Positions 31,676-40,816 of a DNA stretch of 64,000 nt are shown in pieces; within the stretch, counting starts at the first letter, position 1; every line of letters starts with the position of its first letter. The notes under the pieces are model-generated. The model worked only from the letters and a program-made list of their open reading frames with translations, was not told where the DNA came from and did no database searches. Origin of the DNA: Bradyrhizobium sp. 21. Its GTDB lineage: Bacteria; Pseudomonadota; Alphaproteobacteria; Rhizobiales; Xanthobacteraceae. Location: NCBI RefSeq assembly GCF_023073335.1, contig NZ_JADPJG010000035.1:465447-529446 (forward strand). Direction: 5' to 3'. The position numbers and the translations under genes were made by a program.

Positions 31676-33421
31676 TTACCGCCGATACCCGCTCGCGCGC
31701 GAATAGCCCTGGCGGTTCAGTTGATGTGGGCGGCTGGCCACGCTGGCCCGCGCCTCGCTGGAGACGGGCGTCGCGAGCTTCAACTCCTCCAGGAAGATCG
31801 GCCGGGAGAAATAATAGCCTTGCGCATGGCGGATCTTGGTCGCGGCCTGGAGATAGGCCAGCTCCTCGTAGGTTTCGATGCCCTCGGCGATCACGGTCAT
31901 GCCGAGCGCTTCGCTGAGGGATTCGATCGCGCGCAGGATGCCCTGGCTGCGCGGTCGCTTATGGATGTCGGTGATGAAGGAGCGGTCGATCTTGATCTCG
32001 TCGGCGGTAATGTCGGCGAGTGCCGAGAGCGAGGAATAGCCGGTGCCGAAATCGTCGATCGAGATGCCGACGCCGAGCTTGCGGAACATCGGCAGGATTT
32101 CCGACTGGAAATGGCTCTTGGCAACAAAGGCGTCTTCGGTCACCTCGATCATGAAGCGTTGAGGGAAACCGGTGTCGTCGAGCGCCTGCGCGAAGCTGCG
32201 CATGAATTCCGGATTACCGGCCTGCTTGGCCGCGACGTTCATGCTGATCGTCGCTTCCGCGCCAAAGGTCTCGTTGATCAGGTCGACCGACTTGACGATC
32301 TCGGCGAGCACGAGATGGGTGAGCTCGTCGATCAGCCCGAGCTCGACCGCAAGATTGATGAACGAGCCGGGCGCCTGGATAACGCCTTCGTCGTCGCGCA
32401 GACGCACCAGGGCCTCAATGCCCTTCACTTCCTGGGTGCGAATATCGACCTTGGACTGGAAGGCGCAGCAGAAGCGTTTTTCGAGGATGGCCTGCCGCAG
32501 CGACTGCTCGATCTTCATCCGCGCCAGCGCCTCGCGCTCCATGCTCGAATCGAAGAAGGCCGCCGACCCCTTGCCATTGTTCTTGATGCGATACATCGCG
32601 ATGTCCGCGTTCTGACGCAGCGTCTCGAAGTTGCTTCCGTGATCGGGATAGAGGCTGATGCCGACGGAGGTGGAGGCGAAGACTTCCGAATTGTCGATGA
32701 AGAACGGCGCCGTCAGCCGCTCAAGCGTCGATTGCATGAATTCGGCGACCTCCTCCTGGCTCTGGATCGGCGACAGCAGCAGCAGGAATTCGTCGCCGGA
32801 GATGCGCGACAGCATGTCCGAATCGCGCAAGTCGCGCCCAAGCCGCTTCGCGAGCTCGACCAGCAGCGCATCGCCGACCGCGTGACCGTAATAGTCGTTG
32901 ATGTGCTTGAAATTGTCGACGTCGAGAAAGGCGAGCGCAAAGCGCTCGCCGGCGCGACCCTGCGCGAGCAGACCGGCGGCGTGGTGTTCGATCACGCGCC
33001 GCGAGGGTAGGCCGGTCAGCTCGTCGAAATAGGCCGAGCGGAACAGCTGGTCCTCGAAGTTCTTCTGCTCGGTGATGTCGGAGGAGGCCGAGATCAGCAG
33101 CTCGCGTCCGTCGAGGCGGACCGGACGATGGGTGGTCAGCAGCACCTGGCGTGCGGCTCCGTCGTGGAGCGCTTCCTCGGATACGACCGCCTGGCCGGAG
33201 TTCAGGGCCTGCTGGCAGGCTTCCCGGCGCGGCCCGAGATCGCGTGAGGGACGGCTGCCATCCATGCCGAGCTGAGCGGCTGCGACATCGTTGACCAGGA
33301 GAAGTTCACCCTGCGCGTCCTGCACGGTCAGGCCGGCAGGCAGCATTCTAACGATTTCCTTGAGAAATCCGAGTTCGGCTTCACTCGCGCCGGAATATTT
33401 GTTGTCGTTCATAGAAGTCAT
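31676..33421 (-). CDS. PAS-GGDEF-EAL c-di-GMP protein
   Basis: 581-residue cytoplasmic protein: PAS-like (18-118), GGDEF (125-290) and EAL (300-555), with a variable basic tail. The cyclase loop is SGDEF (208-212), first Gly replaced by Ser, a variant that can be active or not; the I-site RDSD (199-202) is kept five residues before it. EAL motifs EALV (336-339) and DDFGTGYSS are intact, though the usual QPKV is QSKV. It may be a phosphodiesterase with a regulatory GGDEF. The start is uncertain by nine bases (ATG 33421 or 33412), neither with a clear ribosome site. It lies alone between the liv operon and a histidine kinase gene. Confidence 0.92.
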   Translation of the reverse strand: MTSMNDNKYSGASEAELGFLKEIVRMLPAGLTVQDAQGELLLVNDVAAAQLGMDGSRPSRDLGPRREACQQALNSGQAVVSEEALHDGAARQVLLTTHRPVRLDGRELLISASSDITEQKNFEDQLFRSAYFDELTGLPSRRVIEHHAAGLLAQGRAGERFALAFLDVDNFKHINDYYGHAVGDALLVELAKRLGRDLRDSDMLSRISGDEFLLLLSPIQSQEEVAEFMQSTLERLTAPFFIDNSEVFASTSVGISLYPDHGSNFETLRQNADIAMYRIKNNGKGSAAFFDSSMEREALARMKIEQSLRQAILEKRFCCAFQSKVDIRTQEVKGIEALVRLRDDEGVIQAPGSFINLAVELGLIDELTHLVLAEIVKSVDLINETFGAEATISMNVAAKQAGNPEFMRSFAQALDDTGFPQRFMIEVTEDAFVAKSHFQSEILPMFRKLGVGISIDDFGTGYSSLSALADITADEIKIDRSFITDIHKRPRSQGILRAIESLSEALGMTVIAEGIETYEELAYLQAATKIRHAQGYYFSRPIFLEELKLATPVSSEARASVASRPHQLNRQGYSRASGYRR

Positions 33422-33620
33422 GAATCTTGTTGTTTCAGCGCGCCTTTGCAATGGCCGCGATCTTGCGCGGTTCCCTCTTAAGTTTGGTTAAGGGGTCCGG
33501 AGAAATACGGGGGTGTTTTGCGGCGATGCGGCGCGTGCAGCCCATCGTCATTAACAGAGCGTCAACGGCGCATGCGAAACCGCGAGCGAAGCGCGCGACC
33601 GGTTTTCGTCTACGCTGTGT

Positions 33621-34586
33621 CTAACCGCTTTTGGGAATACGGCATTGCATGATGCAATGGAGTCCTGTCCTGAGATAGGAGACCTCCGTCTTGCCGTCGA
33701 AGGCCGACAGCGCGGACTTCAACAGCTTGGTGCCGAAGCCCGGCTCGGACACCTTGTCGACGCTCGGGCCCTCGGTTTCATCCCAGGTGACGGTCAGACG
33801 GTCGTCGCTGACGGTCCATGACACCTGCAACAATCCGCGCGGCGCGGAGAACGCGCCATATTTTCCCGCGTTGGTGGCGAGCTCGTGAAACATCAATGAC
33901 AGCGTGACCGCAAGCTTCGGCGGCAGGAACAGCCGTTCGCCGTTGAGCGTGAAGCGGACATGGCCGTAAGGCCCGAGCTCGGCGATCAGGAGATCGCGGA
34001 TGTCGCAGCCTGCCTTGTCGATCCGCGAGATCAAATCGTCGGTCGTCGCCAGTGACCGCAGCCGCGGATCGATCCGGGCCCAGACCTGCGGCTGGTCGTG
34101 CAGCACCTGATGCAGCACGGCATGCACCGTCGACAGCTTGTTCTTCAGCCGGTGCTGGAGCTCGTCGACCAGCAGCTTGCGATAGTCTTCTTCCTCGATC
34201 AGGCGCTTGGAAACCCGGCGCTGCTCGGCGAGAAGCGAGCGATAGTGCTCGACGCCCCAGATGGTGAGCGCGCACACCGCCCAATAGAGCGCCAGCAGGG
34301 CAAATCGCGCGCGATCGGCAAAAGCATCGCCGAAATTCACGACGACGCCGAGCACGCCGCCGACCAGCGCCGTGATGACGCCGATGCGGAAGCCTCCGAA
34401 CGCAGCCGCAAAGAACACCGCCGGAAAGTACGGCGTGAAGTAGACGTCGGGCCGCACATGGGCGAGAGCCCAGCGCGCCAGCGTCGCAACGAGCAGGCAG
34501 GCGACCGCAAACGCAAGGCTCAGACCGAGCGATGGCGGTGCCTCGCCCTGCCAGCCCTTGCGGAATTCGTCGATCAGCTTCCCCAT
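33621..34586 (-). CDS. membrane sensor histidine kinase (HWE/HisKA_2 type)
   Basis: 321 residues. Three or four membrane helices (about 21-40, 54-84, 95-112) resemble the DUF4118/MASE-like sensor of KdpD relatives. The phosphoacceptor helix LLVDELQHRLKNKLSTVHAV has His145 in the HRxKN pattern. The catalytic domain has MFHELATNAGKYGAFS (N box) and PGFGTKLL (G box), but no separate D or F box, as in the HWE family. These kinases often phosphorylate single-domain regulators or PhyR in the general stress response; no regulator gene is adjacent. It is divergent from the SDR gene. Confidence 0.9.
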   Translation of the reverse strand: MGKLIDEFRKGWQGEAPPSLGLSLAFAVACLLVATLARWALAHVRPDVYFTPYFPAVFFAAAFGGFRIGVITALVGGVLGVVVNFGDAFADRARFALLALYWAVCALTIWGVEHYRSLLAEQRRVSKRLIEEEDYRKLLVDELQHRLKNKLSTVHAVLHQVLHDQPQVWARIDPRLRSLATTDDLISRIDKAGCDIRDLLIAELGPYGHVRFTLNGERLFLPPKLAVTLSLMFHELATNAGKYGAFSAPRGLLQVSWTVSDDRLTVTWDETEGPSVDKVSEPGFGTKLLKSALSAFDGKTEVSYLRTGLHCIMQCRIPKSG

Positions 34587-34781
34587 GCACAATCCGGTCG
34601 CGATATGCGTTCGACAATCGAGCGGTCGCCAGGAATGTTACGCATGTCGCAGGCCCCAAGCAAAGCTTGCCTTGTCGGCAGCCGGCAGGAATAGTGCCTG
34701 CTGCGGCGCCGAGTGCCGCGGCGCCGTCATCGATCGGTGTCCGCCATTTGGCGTCAAGGGGTTCGAAAACAGGAACATTCC

Positions 34782-35621
34782 ATGGGCAGGCTGGACGGCA
34801 AGGTCGCGGTGATCACGGGCGCGACGAGCGGGATCGGGTTGCGGACTGCGGAAGTCTTCGTTGCCGAAGGTGCCAAAATTGTGATCGCAGGGCGGCGCAT
34901 ACCGGAAGGCGAGGCGCTGGCGAAGCAACTCGGGGCGAACTGCGTCTTTCGCCAGACGGATGTGACGGTCGAAGCGCAGATGCAGGCGCTGATCGCGCTC
35001 GCGGTGGACAAATTCGGCCGCATCGACTGCCTGTTCAACAATGCCGGCGGCCCGGCGCAGACCGGCGGCATCGAAGGCCTCGAGGTCGAGCGCTTCGACG
35101 CGGCGATGGCGACCTTGGTGCGCAGCGTCATGCTCGGCATGAAGCACGCCGCGCCCCAGATGAAGAAACAGGGGACAGGCAGCATCATCAACAATGGCAG
35201 CATCGCCGGCCGCCTCGCCGGCTTCTCGTCCTCGATGGTCTATGGCGCGGCCAAGGCGGCGGTAATCCATCTCACCAAATGCGTGGCGATGGAGCTCGGC
35301 GAGTCCAACGTCCGCGTCAACTCGATCTCGCCTGGCGCGATCGCGACCGGCATTTTCGGCAAGGCGCTCGGGCTTTCGACCGATGCGGCGGAGAAGACGC
35401 CGGCGGTGATGCGCGAGGTCTACAAGACCGCGCAGCCGATCCCGCGCGCGGGTCTTCCTGATGACATCGCCCATGCCGCAGTGTTTCTGGCCAGCGACGA
35501 ATCCAGCTTCATCAACGGCCATGATCTCGTCATCGACGGCGCGATGACCGGCGGCCGCAACTGGAGCCAGCAGCAGCAGGGTTACGTGGCCCTGCGCAAG
35601 GCGTTCGATCAGGGGGCGTAG
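34782..35621 (+). CDS. short-chain dehydrogenase/reductase (SDR)
   Basis: 279-residue classical SDR oxidoreductase. The cofactor loop TGATSGIG (13-20) has GRR after strand 2, suggesting NADP or mixed preference; NNAGG is at about 87-91. The catalytic Ser is in IINNGSIAG, and the Tyr-Lys pair is in VYGAAKAAV. The C-terminus has NGHDLVIDGAMTGGR, the usual cofactor-lid end. The ATG is preceded by AGGAAC. The substrate is unknown. Downstream is a convergent P450 gene, separated by a repeat. Confidence 0.9.
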   Translation: MGRLDGKVAVITGATSGIGLRTAEVFVAEGAKIVIAGRRIPEGEALAKQLGANCVFRQTDVTVEAQMQALIALAVDKFGRIDCLFNNAGGPAQTGGIEGLEVERFDAAMATLVRSVMLGMKHAAPQMKKQGTGSIINNGSIAGRLAGFSSSMVYGAAKAAVIHLTKCVAMELGESNVRVNSISPGAIATGIFGKALGLSTDAAEKTPAVMREVYKTAQPIPRAGLPDDIAHAAVFLASDESSFINGHDLVIDGAMTGGRNWSQQQQGYVALRKAFDQGA

Positions 35622-35632
35622 GCGCAGGTTTC

Positions 35633-35757
35633 GTGCCCCGGACGCAACGCAGCGCTCCTTCAGCGTTGCGCTGCAGAGCCGGGGCCCACCTCTCGCACGG
35701 AACGTGTCTCACGATTCTGGGTCCCGGCTCGCGCTCCGCGCGTCCGGGACACGAGAG
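35633..35757. repeat. palindromic REP-like repeat between SDR and P450 genes
   Basis: Contains CCCCGGACGC... and ...GCGTCCGGGAC as outer inverted arms, with inner hairpins CAACGCAGCGC/GCGTTGCGCTG and GGTCCCGGCTCGCGC. It lies between two converging genes and probably doubles as a terminator. The GGGTCCCGG segment resembles those at 37321 and 45521, so it is likely related to the same repeat family. Confidence 0.55.
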
Positions 35758-35764
35758 TTGCGCG

Positions 35765-37141
35765 CTACACCGCCTTCACCCTGACCCGCAGCCCGTCCCG
35801 CGGTTTCGGGATCGGCCACATCTGCCAATCCGGCTTGTAGCCGGGTTCCAGCGACACCTCGATGTTCTGCAAGAAGTGCCGCGCGAAGCATTTGGCCTGC
35901 ATGTAGGCGAAGTGCAGGCCGAGGCACATATGCGCGCCGCCGCCGAACGGCACAAAGGCGAAGCGGTGGCGGTTGCGCTGGGCTTCTTCGGCGAAGCGAG
36001 AGGGATCGAAGCGATCCGGCTCCGGCCAGATGTCCTTCATGTGGTGGGTGTAGAGCGGGTTGACGCCGATCGCGGTGCCGGCCGGAATCGAAAAACCCTT
36101 GAAGGTGAAATCGCGCATGGCGCGGCGCGGCATCGACGGCACCGGCGGCTTGATCCGCAATGCTTCCTTGAACGCCATCTCCGACAGCGGCATTTTTTCG
36201 AGATCGTCGAAGCTGCTCGGCGCATCCGGGGCGAGCCTCAGCGCCATGACTTCCGCGCGCAGCCTGTCCTGCCAGTCGGGATTTGCGGCGAGCTCGCCGA
36301 TGAAGGACGTCAGCGACGAGGTCAGCGTATCGTGCGCCGCCATCATCAGGAAGCTCATGTGGTCGATGATGTCCTGTTCCGAGAGCAGCGCGCCGTCCTC
36401 GTGCGTTGCGCGGCAGAGCTGCGAGAACAGATCATCGCCGCCGAGATTGCCGCGCCGCAGCGGAATCTGCTCGCGGAAATAGGCGACGATGCGCTTGCGT
36501 CCCCTGACGCCGGCCGCCATCTGCGTGCCGGGTAGCGGTCGGCGGATCGGGGCGACGGCGGCGGCGACCATGTCGACGAAGGCGCGGTTGATCTCGTCGA
36601 CCTCCGGCCCGATATCGGCGCCGAGAAAGGACGCCGCGGCAAGGTCGAGCGTGAGCTGCTTCATCGCCGGATAGAGCTGCATCTCGCCGGGCTTGGCCTT
36701 CCACTGCGCGACCCGCGCGGCAATGCCGCGGTCGAGGTCGCCGAGATACGACTTCATCGGTCCGGACTTGAACGCGACCGACAGCGCCTTGCGATGCAGC
36801 CGGTGCTCGTCGAAATCCAGCAGCATCAGGCCGCGCGGAAACAACAGGCCAAGCACCTTGTTCCAGCCATGGGTCGAGGAGAACAGCTTTTGCTGGTCGA
36901 ACAGCACGAGCTCGTTGGCCTCGGGGCCAAGCAGCACGACATTGGTCTCGCCGAAAAAATGGGTGCGATAGATCGGGCCATATTTGGCGCCGTTCGCCTC
37001 GATATGTCCCTTGGGATCTGCGAGCACCTGAAAGGTCTTGCCGATGATCGGCCAGCCTTCGTCGCCGGGGATGTGCGTCAGCTCGTTGCGCCTGGGCGGG
37101 GTGAAGCCGAGCGCCGGGGCGGCCAAATTCTGCATCGACAT
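35765..37141 (-). CDS. cytochrome P450
   Basis: 458-residue heme-thiolate monooxygenase without a membrane anchor. The heme motif FGGGAHMCLG puts the thiolate at Cys406. ExxR is EALR (326-329), and the I-helix oxygen motif is AAHDT (268-272), with Ala replacing the usual Gly. PERF-like sequence is WPEPDRFDPSRF. Length and Pro-rich N-terminus (GDEGWPIIGKTF) resemble bacterial CYP51/CYP120-like sterol or retinoid types more than camphor P450s, but the substrate is unknown. The ATG follows GGAG eight bases away. No ferredoxin or reductase gene is adjacent, so redox partners must be elsewhere. Confidence 0.93.
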   Translation of the reverse strand: MSMQNLAAPALGFTPPRRNELTHIPGDEGWPIIGKTFQVLADPKGHIEANGAKYGPIYRTHFFGETNVVLLGPEANELVLFDQQKLFSSTHGWNKVLGLLFPRGLMLLDFDEHRLHRKALSVAFKSGPMKSYLGDLDRGIAARVAQWKAKPGEMQLYPAMKQLTLDLAAASFLGADIGPEVDEINRAFVDMVAAAVAPIRRPLPGTQMAAGVRGRKRIVAYFREQIPLRRGNLGGDDLFSQLCRATHEDGALLSEQDIIDHMSFLMMAAHDTLTSSLTSFIGELAANPDWQDRLRAEVMALRLAPDAPSSFDDLEKMPLSEMAFKEALRIKPPVPSMPRRAMRDFTFKGFSIPAGTAIGVNPLYTHHMKDIWPEPDRFDPSRFAEEAQRNRHRFAFVPFGGGAHMCLGLHFAYMQAKCFARHFLQNIEVSLEPGYKPDWQMWPIPKPRDGLRVRVKAV

Positions 37142-37230
37142 GATGATGGCTCCGGTTGGCGGACCCGGCGAGCATAGCACAATCCGGCTGCGATGATGCG
37201 GCGGCCGTTTTCCTCGCATACATGCCATTG

Positions 37231-37348
37231 GTCGTCCGGCGAAAGCCGGGACCCATAACCCCAGGGAGAAGTTTGTCGCGAGCCGGTAATCGCGAGTCTT
37301 CGCCAAACACAATTTGGTGGTATGGGTCCCGGCCTTCGCCGGGACGAC
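37231..37348. repeat. 118-bp palindrome-ended dispersed repeat, copy 1
   Basis: Arms GTCGTCCGGCGAAAGCCGGG (37231 on) and CCCGGCCTTCGCCGGGACGAC (to 37348) are inverted repeats, each itself a small hairpin, joined to inner ACCCATA/TATGGGT. The interior, read on the minus strand, contains TTTGGCGAAGACTCGC, which matches the interior of the repeat at 45416-45547. It lies between the LLM gene stop and the P450 start. Confidence 0.7.
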
Positions 37349-37357
37349 AAGTGCGGC

Positions 37358-38593
37358 TTACCGCTTCGCCGCTTCCTTCTGCAAATCGGGCGCGTTGACG
37401 GCGGGAATGGCGACGCGGCCGGCGCCCGTCACCTTCAGCGCCTCCGCGGCCTTCTCGTTCTCCATGATCTTGGCCATCACGGCCTGGCCCGCGCGTTCGA
37501 AGATCGCACGGTTCTCGATCACGAATTTTTGCGACCTGCGTAAAGAATCGATGTAGCCGTTGATCTCCGGCACGACATAGCGCGCCACCAGATCCCAGCT
37601 CCGGCGCGTCGCTTCCGGATTGGCCCAATCGTGCACGAAGCCGATGACGGCGCCGACGCCGCCCGACACCTGCATCACGTTCTTGATCATCTTGACGAGA
37701 TCGTCGGGCGTGCCGATGACGGACGCCGCGCCCTCGACGAAGGCGGTCTTGTCCACGGCTTCGTCGGGCGAGGCAAAGGCGGTGAGACCCGGCCGTTGCA
37801 GCGTGCCGACGTTATATTCGTTGTGCCAGCGCATCAGCCCGGCGCCGGCTTCGCGGCGGGCCTGTTCGCGGGTCTCGGCGAGGTGCCAGGTCAGCAGCAC
37901 GCGCCAGTTCGCCCGATCGACCTTGGTGCCGTGCTTTTTCGCCGCGTCCTCGGCGAACTGCCATTGCTGCTGCAGCGACATCAGGCCCTGCGTCGTCATC
38001 GAGCCCAGCGAGATGATGCCGATGCCGTATTTGCCGGCGAGCGTCATGCCGGACGGCGAGATCTGCGAGGCCACCACGAACGGCATCTCTTCCTGTAGCG
38101 GCAGGATCTGCAGCGCGGCGTCGTTCATGGTGAACCAGTCGCTCTTCGCCGTGACGCGCTCGCCGTTGAAGAGGCGGCGGATCACGGCGATCGCCTCGTC
38201 CTGGCGGTCGCGCTGCGTCATCGGATCGATGCCGAGCGTGTGCGCGTCGGAGGCGAGCGCGCCGGGACCGGAACCGAAGATGGCGCGGCCTCCGGTCATG
38301 TGGTCGAGCTGCACCATGCGCTGCGCGACGTTGTAGGGATGGTGATAGGGCAGCGACACCACGCCGGTGCCGAGCTTGATCCGCTTGGTGCGCTCGCCGG
38401 CGGCCGCCAAAAACATCTCGGGCGAAGCGATCATCTCCCAGCCGGAGGAGTGATGCTCACCGCACCAGAATTCGTCATAGCCGAGGCTATCCAACTGCTC
38501 GACCAAGTCGAGATCGCGCCGGAACTGGAGCATCGGATGCTCACCGATCGGGTGATGCGGGGCAAGGAAGGCTCCGAACTTCAGGCGCGCCAT
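37358..38593 (-). CDS. LLM-class flavin-dependent monooxygenase
   Basis: 411-residue luciferase-like TIM-barrel oxidoreductase. It opens with LKFGAFLAPHHPIGEHP, followed by the family core LGYDEFWCGEHHSSGWE, and has RIKLGTGVVSLPYHHP and GRAIFGSGPGALASDA, the F420/FMN-binding barrel motifs of bacterial luciferase and alkane/nitrilotriacetate-type monooxygenases. The C-terminal extension (after about 360) is longer than in minimal members. It would use reduced FMN supplied by a separate reductase, not seen nearby. Substrate unknown. Confidence 0.9.
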   Translation of the reverse strand: MARLKFGAFLAPHHPIGEHPMLQFRRDLDLVEQLDSLGYDEFWCGEHHSSGWEMIASPEMFLAAAGERTKRIKLGTGVVSLPYHHPYNVAQRMVQLDHMTGGRAIFGSGPGALASDAHTLGIDPMTQRDRQDEAIAVIRRLFNGERVTAKSDWFTMNDAALQILPLQEEMPFVVASQISPSGMTLAGKYGIGIISLGSMTTQGLMSLQQQWQFAEDAAKKHGTKVDRANWRVLLTWHLAETREQARREAGAGLMRWHNEYNVGTLQRPGLTAFASPDEAVDKTAFVEGAASVIGTPDDLVKMIKNVMQVSGGVGAVIGFVHDWANPEATRRSWDLVARYVVPEINGYIDSLRRSQKFVIENRAIFERAGQAVMAKIMENEKAAEALKVTGAGRVAIPAVNAPDLQKEAAKR

Positions 38594-38740
38594 GGCGTTC
38601 TCTCCGGCTTCATTTTTTGCTTGTTTGTGGCGCGAAGCTACGTGCTGAAGGCAGCGAACGCAATCGCGAGATGTCCCGCGCGACGGAATGCAGGCATGCG
38701 TATTTCTTCTCCCTCTCCCGCAAGCGGGGCGAGGTGAGAA

Positions 38741-40132
38741 CTACCGCGTCATCCTGTTCCACGCATCGAGGCCGGCGATCTTGTACGCCTCCGCCAGCGT
38801 CGGATAATTGAACGTGTTCTGGATGAAATAGTCGATGGTGCCTTTGAGGTTGAGCACGGCCTGGCCGATATGGATCAGCTCGGTGGCGCCTTCGCCGAGG
38901 ATGTGCACGCCGAGCAGGCGGCGCGTCTTGGTCGAGAAGATCATCTTCATCATGCCGCTGTTCAGCCCCATGATGTGGCCGCGCGAGGTCTCGCGGAAGC
39001 GCGCGATGCCGACCTCATAGGGAATGCCACGCGTGCGCACCTCTTCCTCCGTCAGGCCCGTGGTCGAGATCTCGGGCACCGAATAGATGCCGTAGGGAAA
39101 GAATTCCGGCGGTGCCATCGGCTCCATGCCGAGCGCGTGGCACGCGGCGACGCGGCCCTGCTCCATCGACGTGGAGGCAAGACTGGGAAAACCGATCACG
39201 TCGCCGGCGGCATAGATGTGCGGCACGCTGGTCTGCAAGGTGACGGGATCGACCTTGATCCGCCCGCGGTGGTCGACGGCGATGCCCGCGGCCTCGAGGT
39301 TGAGCCGGTCGGTGGCGCCGACGCGCCCCGCAGCAAACAGCAGCATCTCCGTGGTGACGTGCCGCCCGTCCGAAAGGTGCGTGACGATGCTTCCCTGCGC
39401 GGTCTTCTCGATCGAGTTGACCTTGGCGCCGAGCCGCAGCGCGACATTGCGGTCGCGCAATTCGTGCATGAATTCGTCGATCAGTTCCTTGTCGATGAAG
39501 TCGAGAAATGTCGGTCGCGGCTCGATCAGGGTCACGGGCACGTCGAGCGCGCTGAAGATGGTGGCATATTCGACGCCGATCACGCCCGCGCCGATCACCG
39601 CGAGGCTGCGCGGCAGCTTCGGCAGCTCGATGATCTCGTCGCTGTCGAGCACGGTCGCGCCGTCGAACGGGACGTAGTCGGGTCGGAACGGGCGCGTGCC
39701 GCAGGCGATCAGGATGAAGGCGGCCGACACAGTTTTGGTCTCGCCGATCGGGCTGGTGATCTCGACCTCATGCGGCGAGACCAAGCGCGCCTCGCCATTG
39801 GCGGTCCGCACCAGATTGCGGCTGAATTGATGCTCCAAAACCTCGACCTCGTGGTCGAGGGTCTTCTGGAGCCGGGTCATCAGATCGCTCGCCGCGATGT
39901 CCTGCTTGACGCGGTAGGAGCGGCCGTAGAAGCCGCGCTCGCGCCAGCCGGACAGATTGAGCACGGTCTCGCGCAGGGTCTTCGAGGGAATCGTCCCCGT
40001 GTGAACGGAGACGCCGCCGACCCGCCGGCCCTTCTCCACCACCAGCACGGCTTTGCCGAGCTTGGCACATTGCACCGCGGCCCGGCGCCCCGACGGGCCC
40101 GATCCGATCACCACCATGTCGTAGTCGTACAT
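38741..40132 (-). CDS. sthA: Si-specific NAD(P)+ transhydrogenase (soluble)
   Basis: 463-residue soluble flavoprotein that equilibrates NADPH and NAD. The FAD loop is VVIGSGPSGRRAA (7-19). The disulfide position reads GGVSVHTGTIPSKTLRE: both redox Cys of lipoamide dehydrogenase are missing, as in SthA. The NAD loop is AVIGAGVIGVEYA, and AAGDVIGFPSLASTSMEQGR is typical of the family. The C-terminal interface domain ends DAWNRMTR. The start is the ATG directly before YDYDMVVIG. It consumes excess NADPH, for example during storage-polymer breakdown. It is transcribed alone. Confidence 0.95.
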   Translation of the reverse strand: MYDYDMVVIGSGPSGRRAAVQCAKLGKAVLVVEKGRRVGGVSVHTGTIPSKTLRETVLNLSGWRERGFYGRSYRVKQDIAASDLMTRLQKTLDHEVEVLEHQFSRNLVRTANGEARLVSPHEVEITSPIGETKTVSAAFILIACGTRPFRPDYVPFDGATVLDSDEIIELPKLPRSLAVIGAGVIGVEYATIFSALDVPVTLIEPRPTFLDFIDKELIDEFMHELRDRNVALRLGAKVNSIEKTAQGSIVTHLSDGRHVTTEMLLFAAGRVGATDRLNLEAAGIAVDHRGRIKVDPVTLQTSVPHIYAAGDVIGFPSLASTSMEQGRVAACHALGMEPMAPPEFFPYGIYSVPEISTTGLTEEEVRTRGIPYEVGIARFRETSRGHIMGLNSGMMKMIFSTKTRRLLGVHILGEGATELIHIGQAVLNLKGTIDYFIQNTFNYPTLAEAYKIAGLDAWNRMTR

Positions 40133-40340
40133 CGGATGCGCTTCCGAACCCTGCGAAATCAGCGGGAACCGACATGCAGCTATCGGGCCAAGGCAACAAG
40201 AGGGCGGCAGGTCTCGCTTCGGAGGCGATCGCGTGGAATAACGCCGGTCTGCGCGTTTGAAGCGCAAATAAATTCCCGAAGGCTCGAGCGCCGATGCATC
40301 AAGCCGTCACAAAGCGGATCGATTCGTCGCGCCGCGGTGG

Positions 40341-40676
40341 GTGGTGGCGATCGTCGTCGCCGCGCAATTCATGTTCGGTGTCGATGCTGTCGCGGTCGAC
40401 GTCGCCAGTCCCACCATCGCGGTCGAACTGAAGGCGTCGCCGGCACACATCGAATCCGTGCTCGTCGCGGCAGGCTCGGTGTCCGTCATCTACGGCACGA
40501 CGGCGCAGATCGGAGATGCGGCCGGAGTGGCCGCAATCGTTGGGGAATTCTTCGCCGTCGAAGCCGCGCAATCAGCGCGCGCAGGAGTTCTCGGCTCGCT
40601 CGCGCTGTTTGTGACGTTAATCATGATCCGCGCCGGATTTCGGCCGTCGATGCGCCTTGCATCTGCACGAAGTTGA
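40341..40676 (+). pseudogene. MFS transporter remnant with a large internal deletion
   Basis: 111 codons from a GTG, with the frame open from 40272. The first half (VVAIVVAAQFMFGVDAVAV, then ASPTIAVELKASPAHIESV) matches the first helix and loop of EmrB/QacA-type MFS exporters. The last third (SARAGVLGSLALFVTLIMIRAGF) looks like the final helix of such proteins. A normal member has about 450-500 residues, so some 350 codons are missing between the two parts. A hydrophilic Ala/Gly/Val stretch lies at the joint. No ribosome site is seen. It is probably a non-functional deletion product; a small expressed membrane peptide cannot be excluded. Confidence 0.6.
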
Positions 40677-40816
40677 GGCATTGCGGTTAATACCCACGGA
40701 TTCTTGCGGGATTTCCGGCGATTTTCGCGCGATCGACAGCACACGGTCTTTTTATTTTGCGCTGCAGCAACTATTTGGTTTGGGTGGACGTTGAACGTCG
40801 CCTGTCGGGAGCTGCC

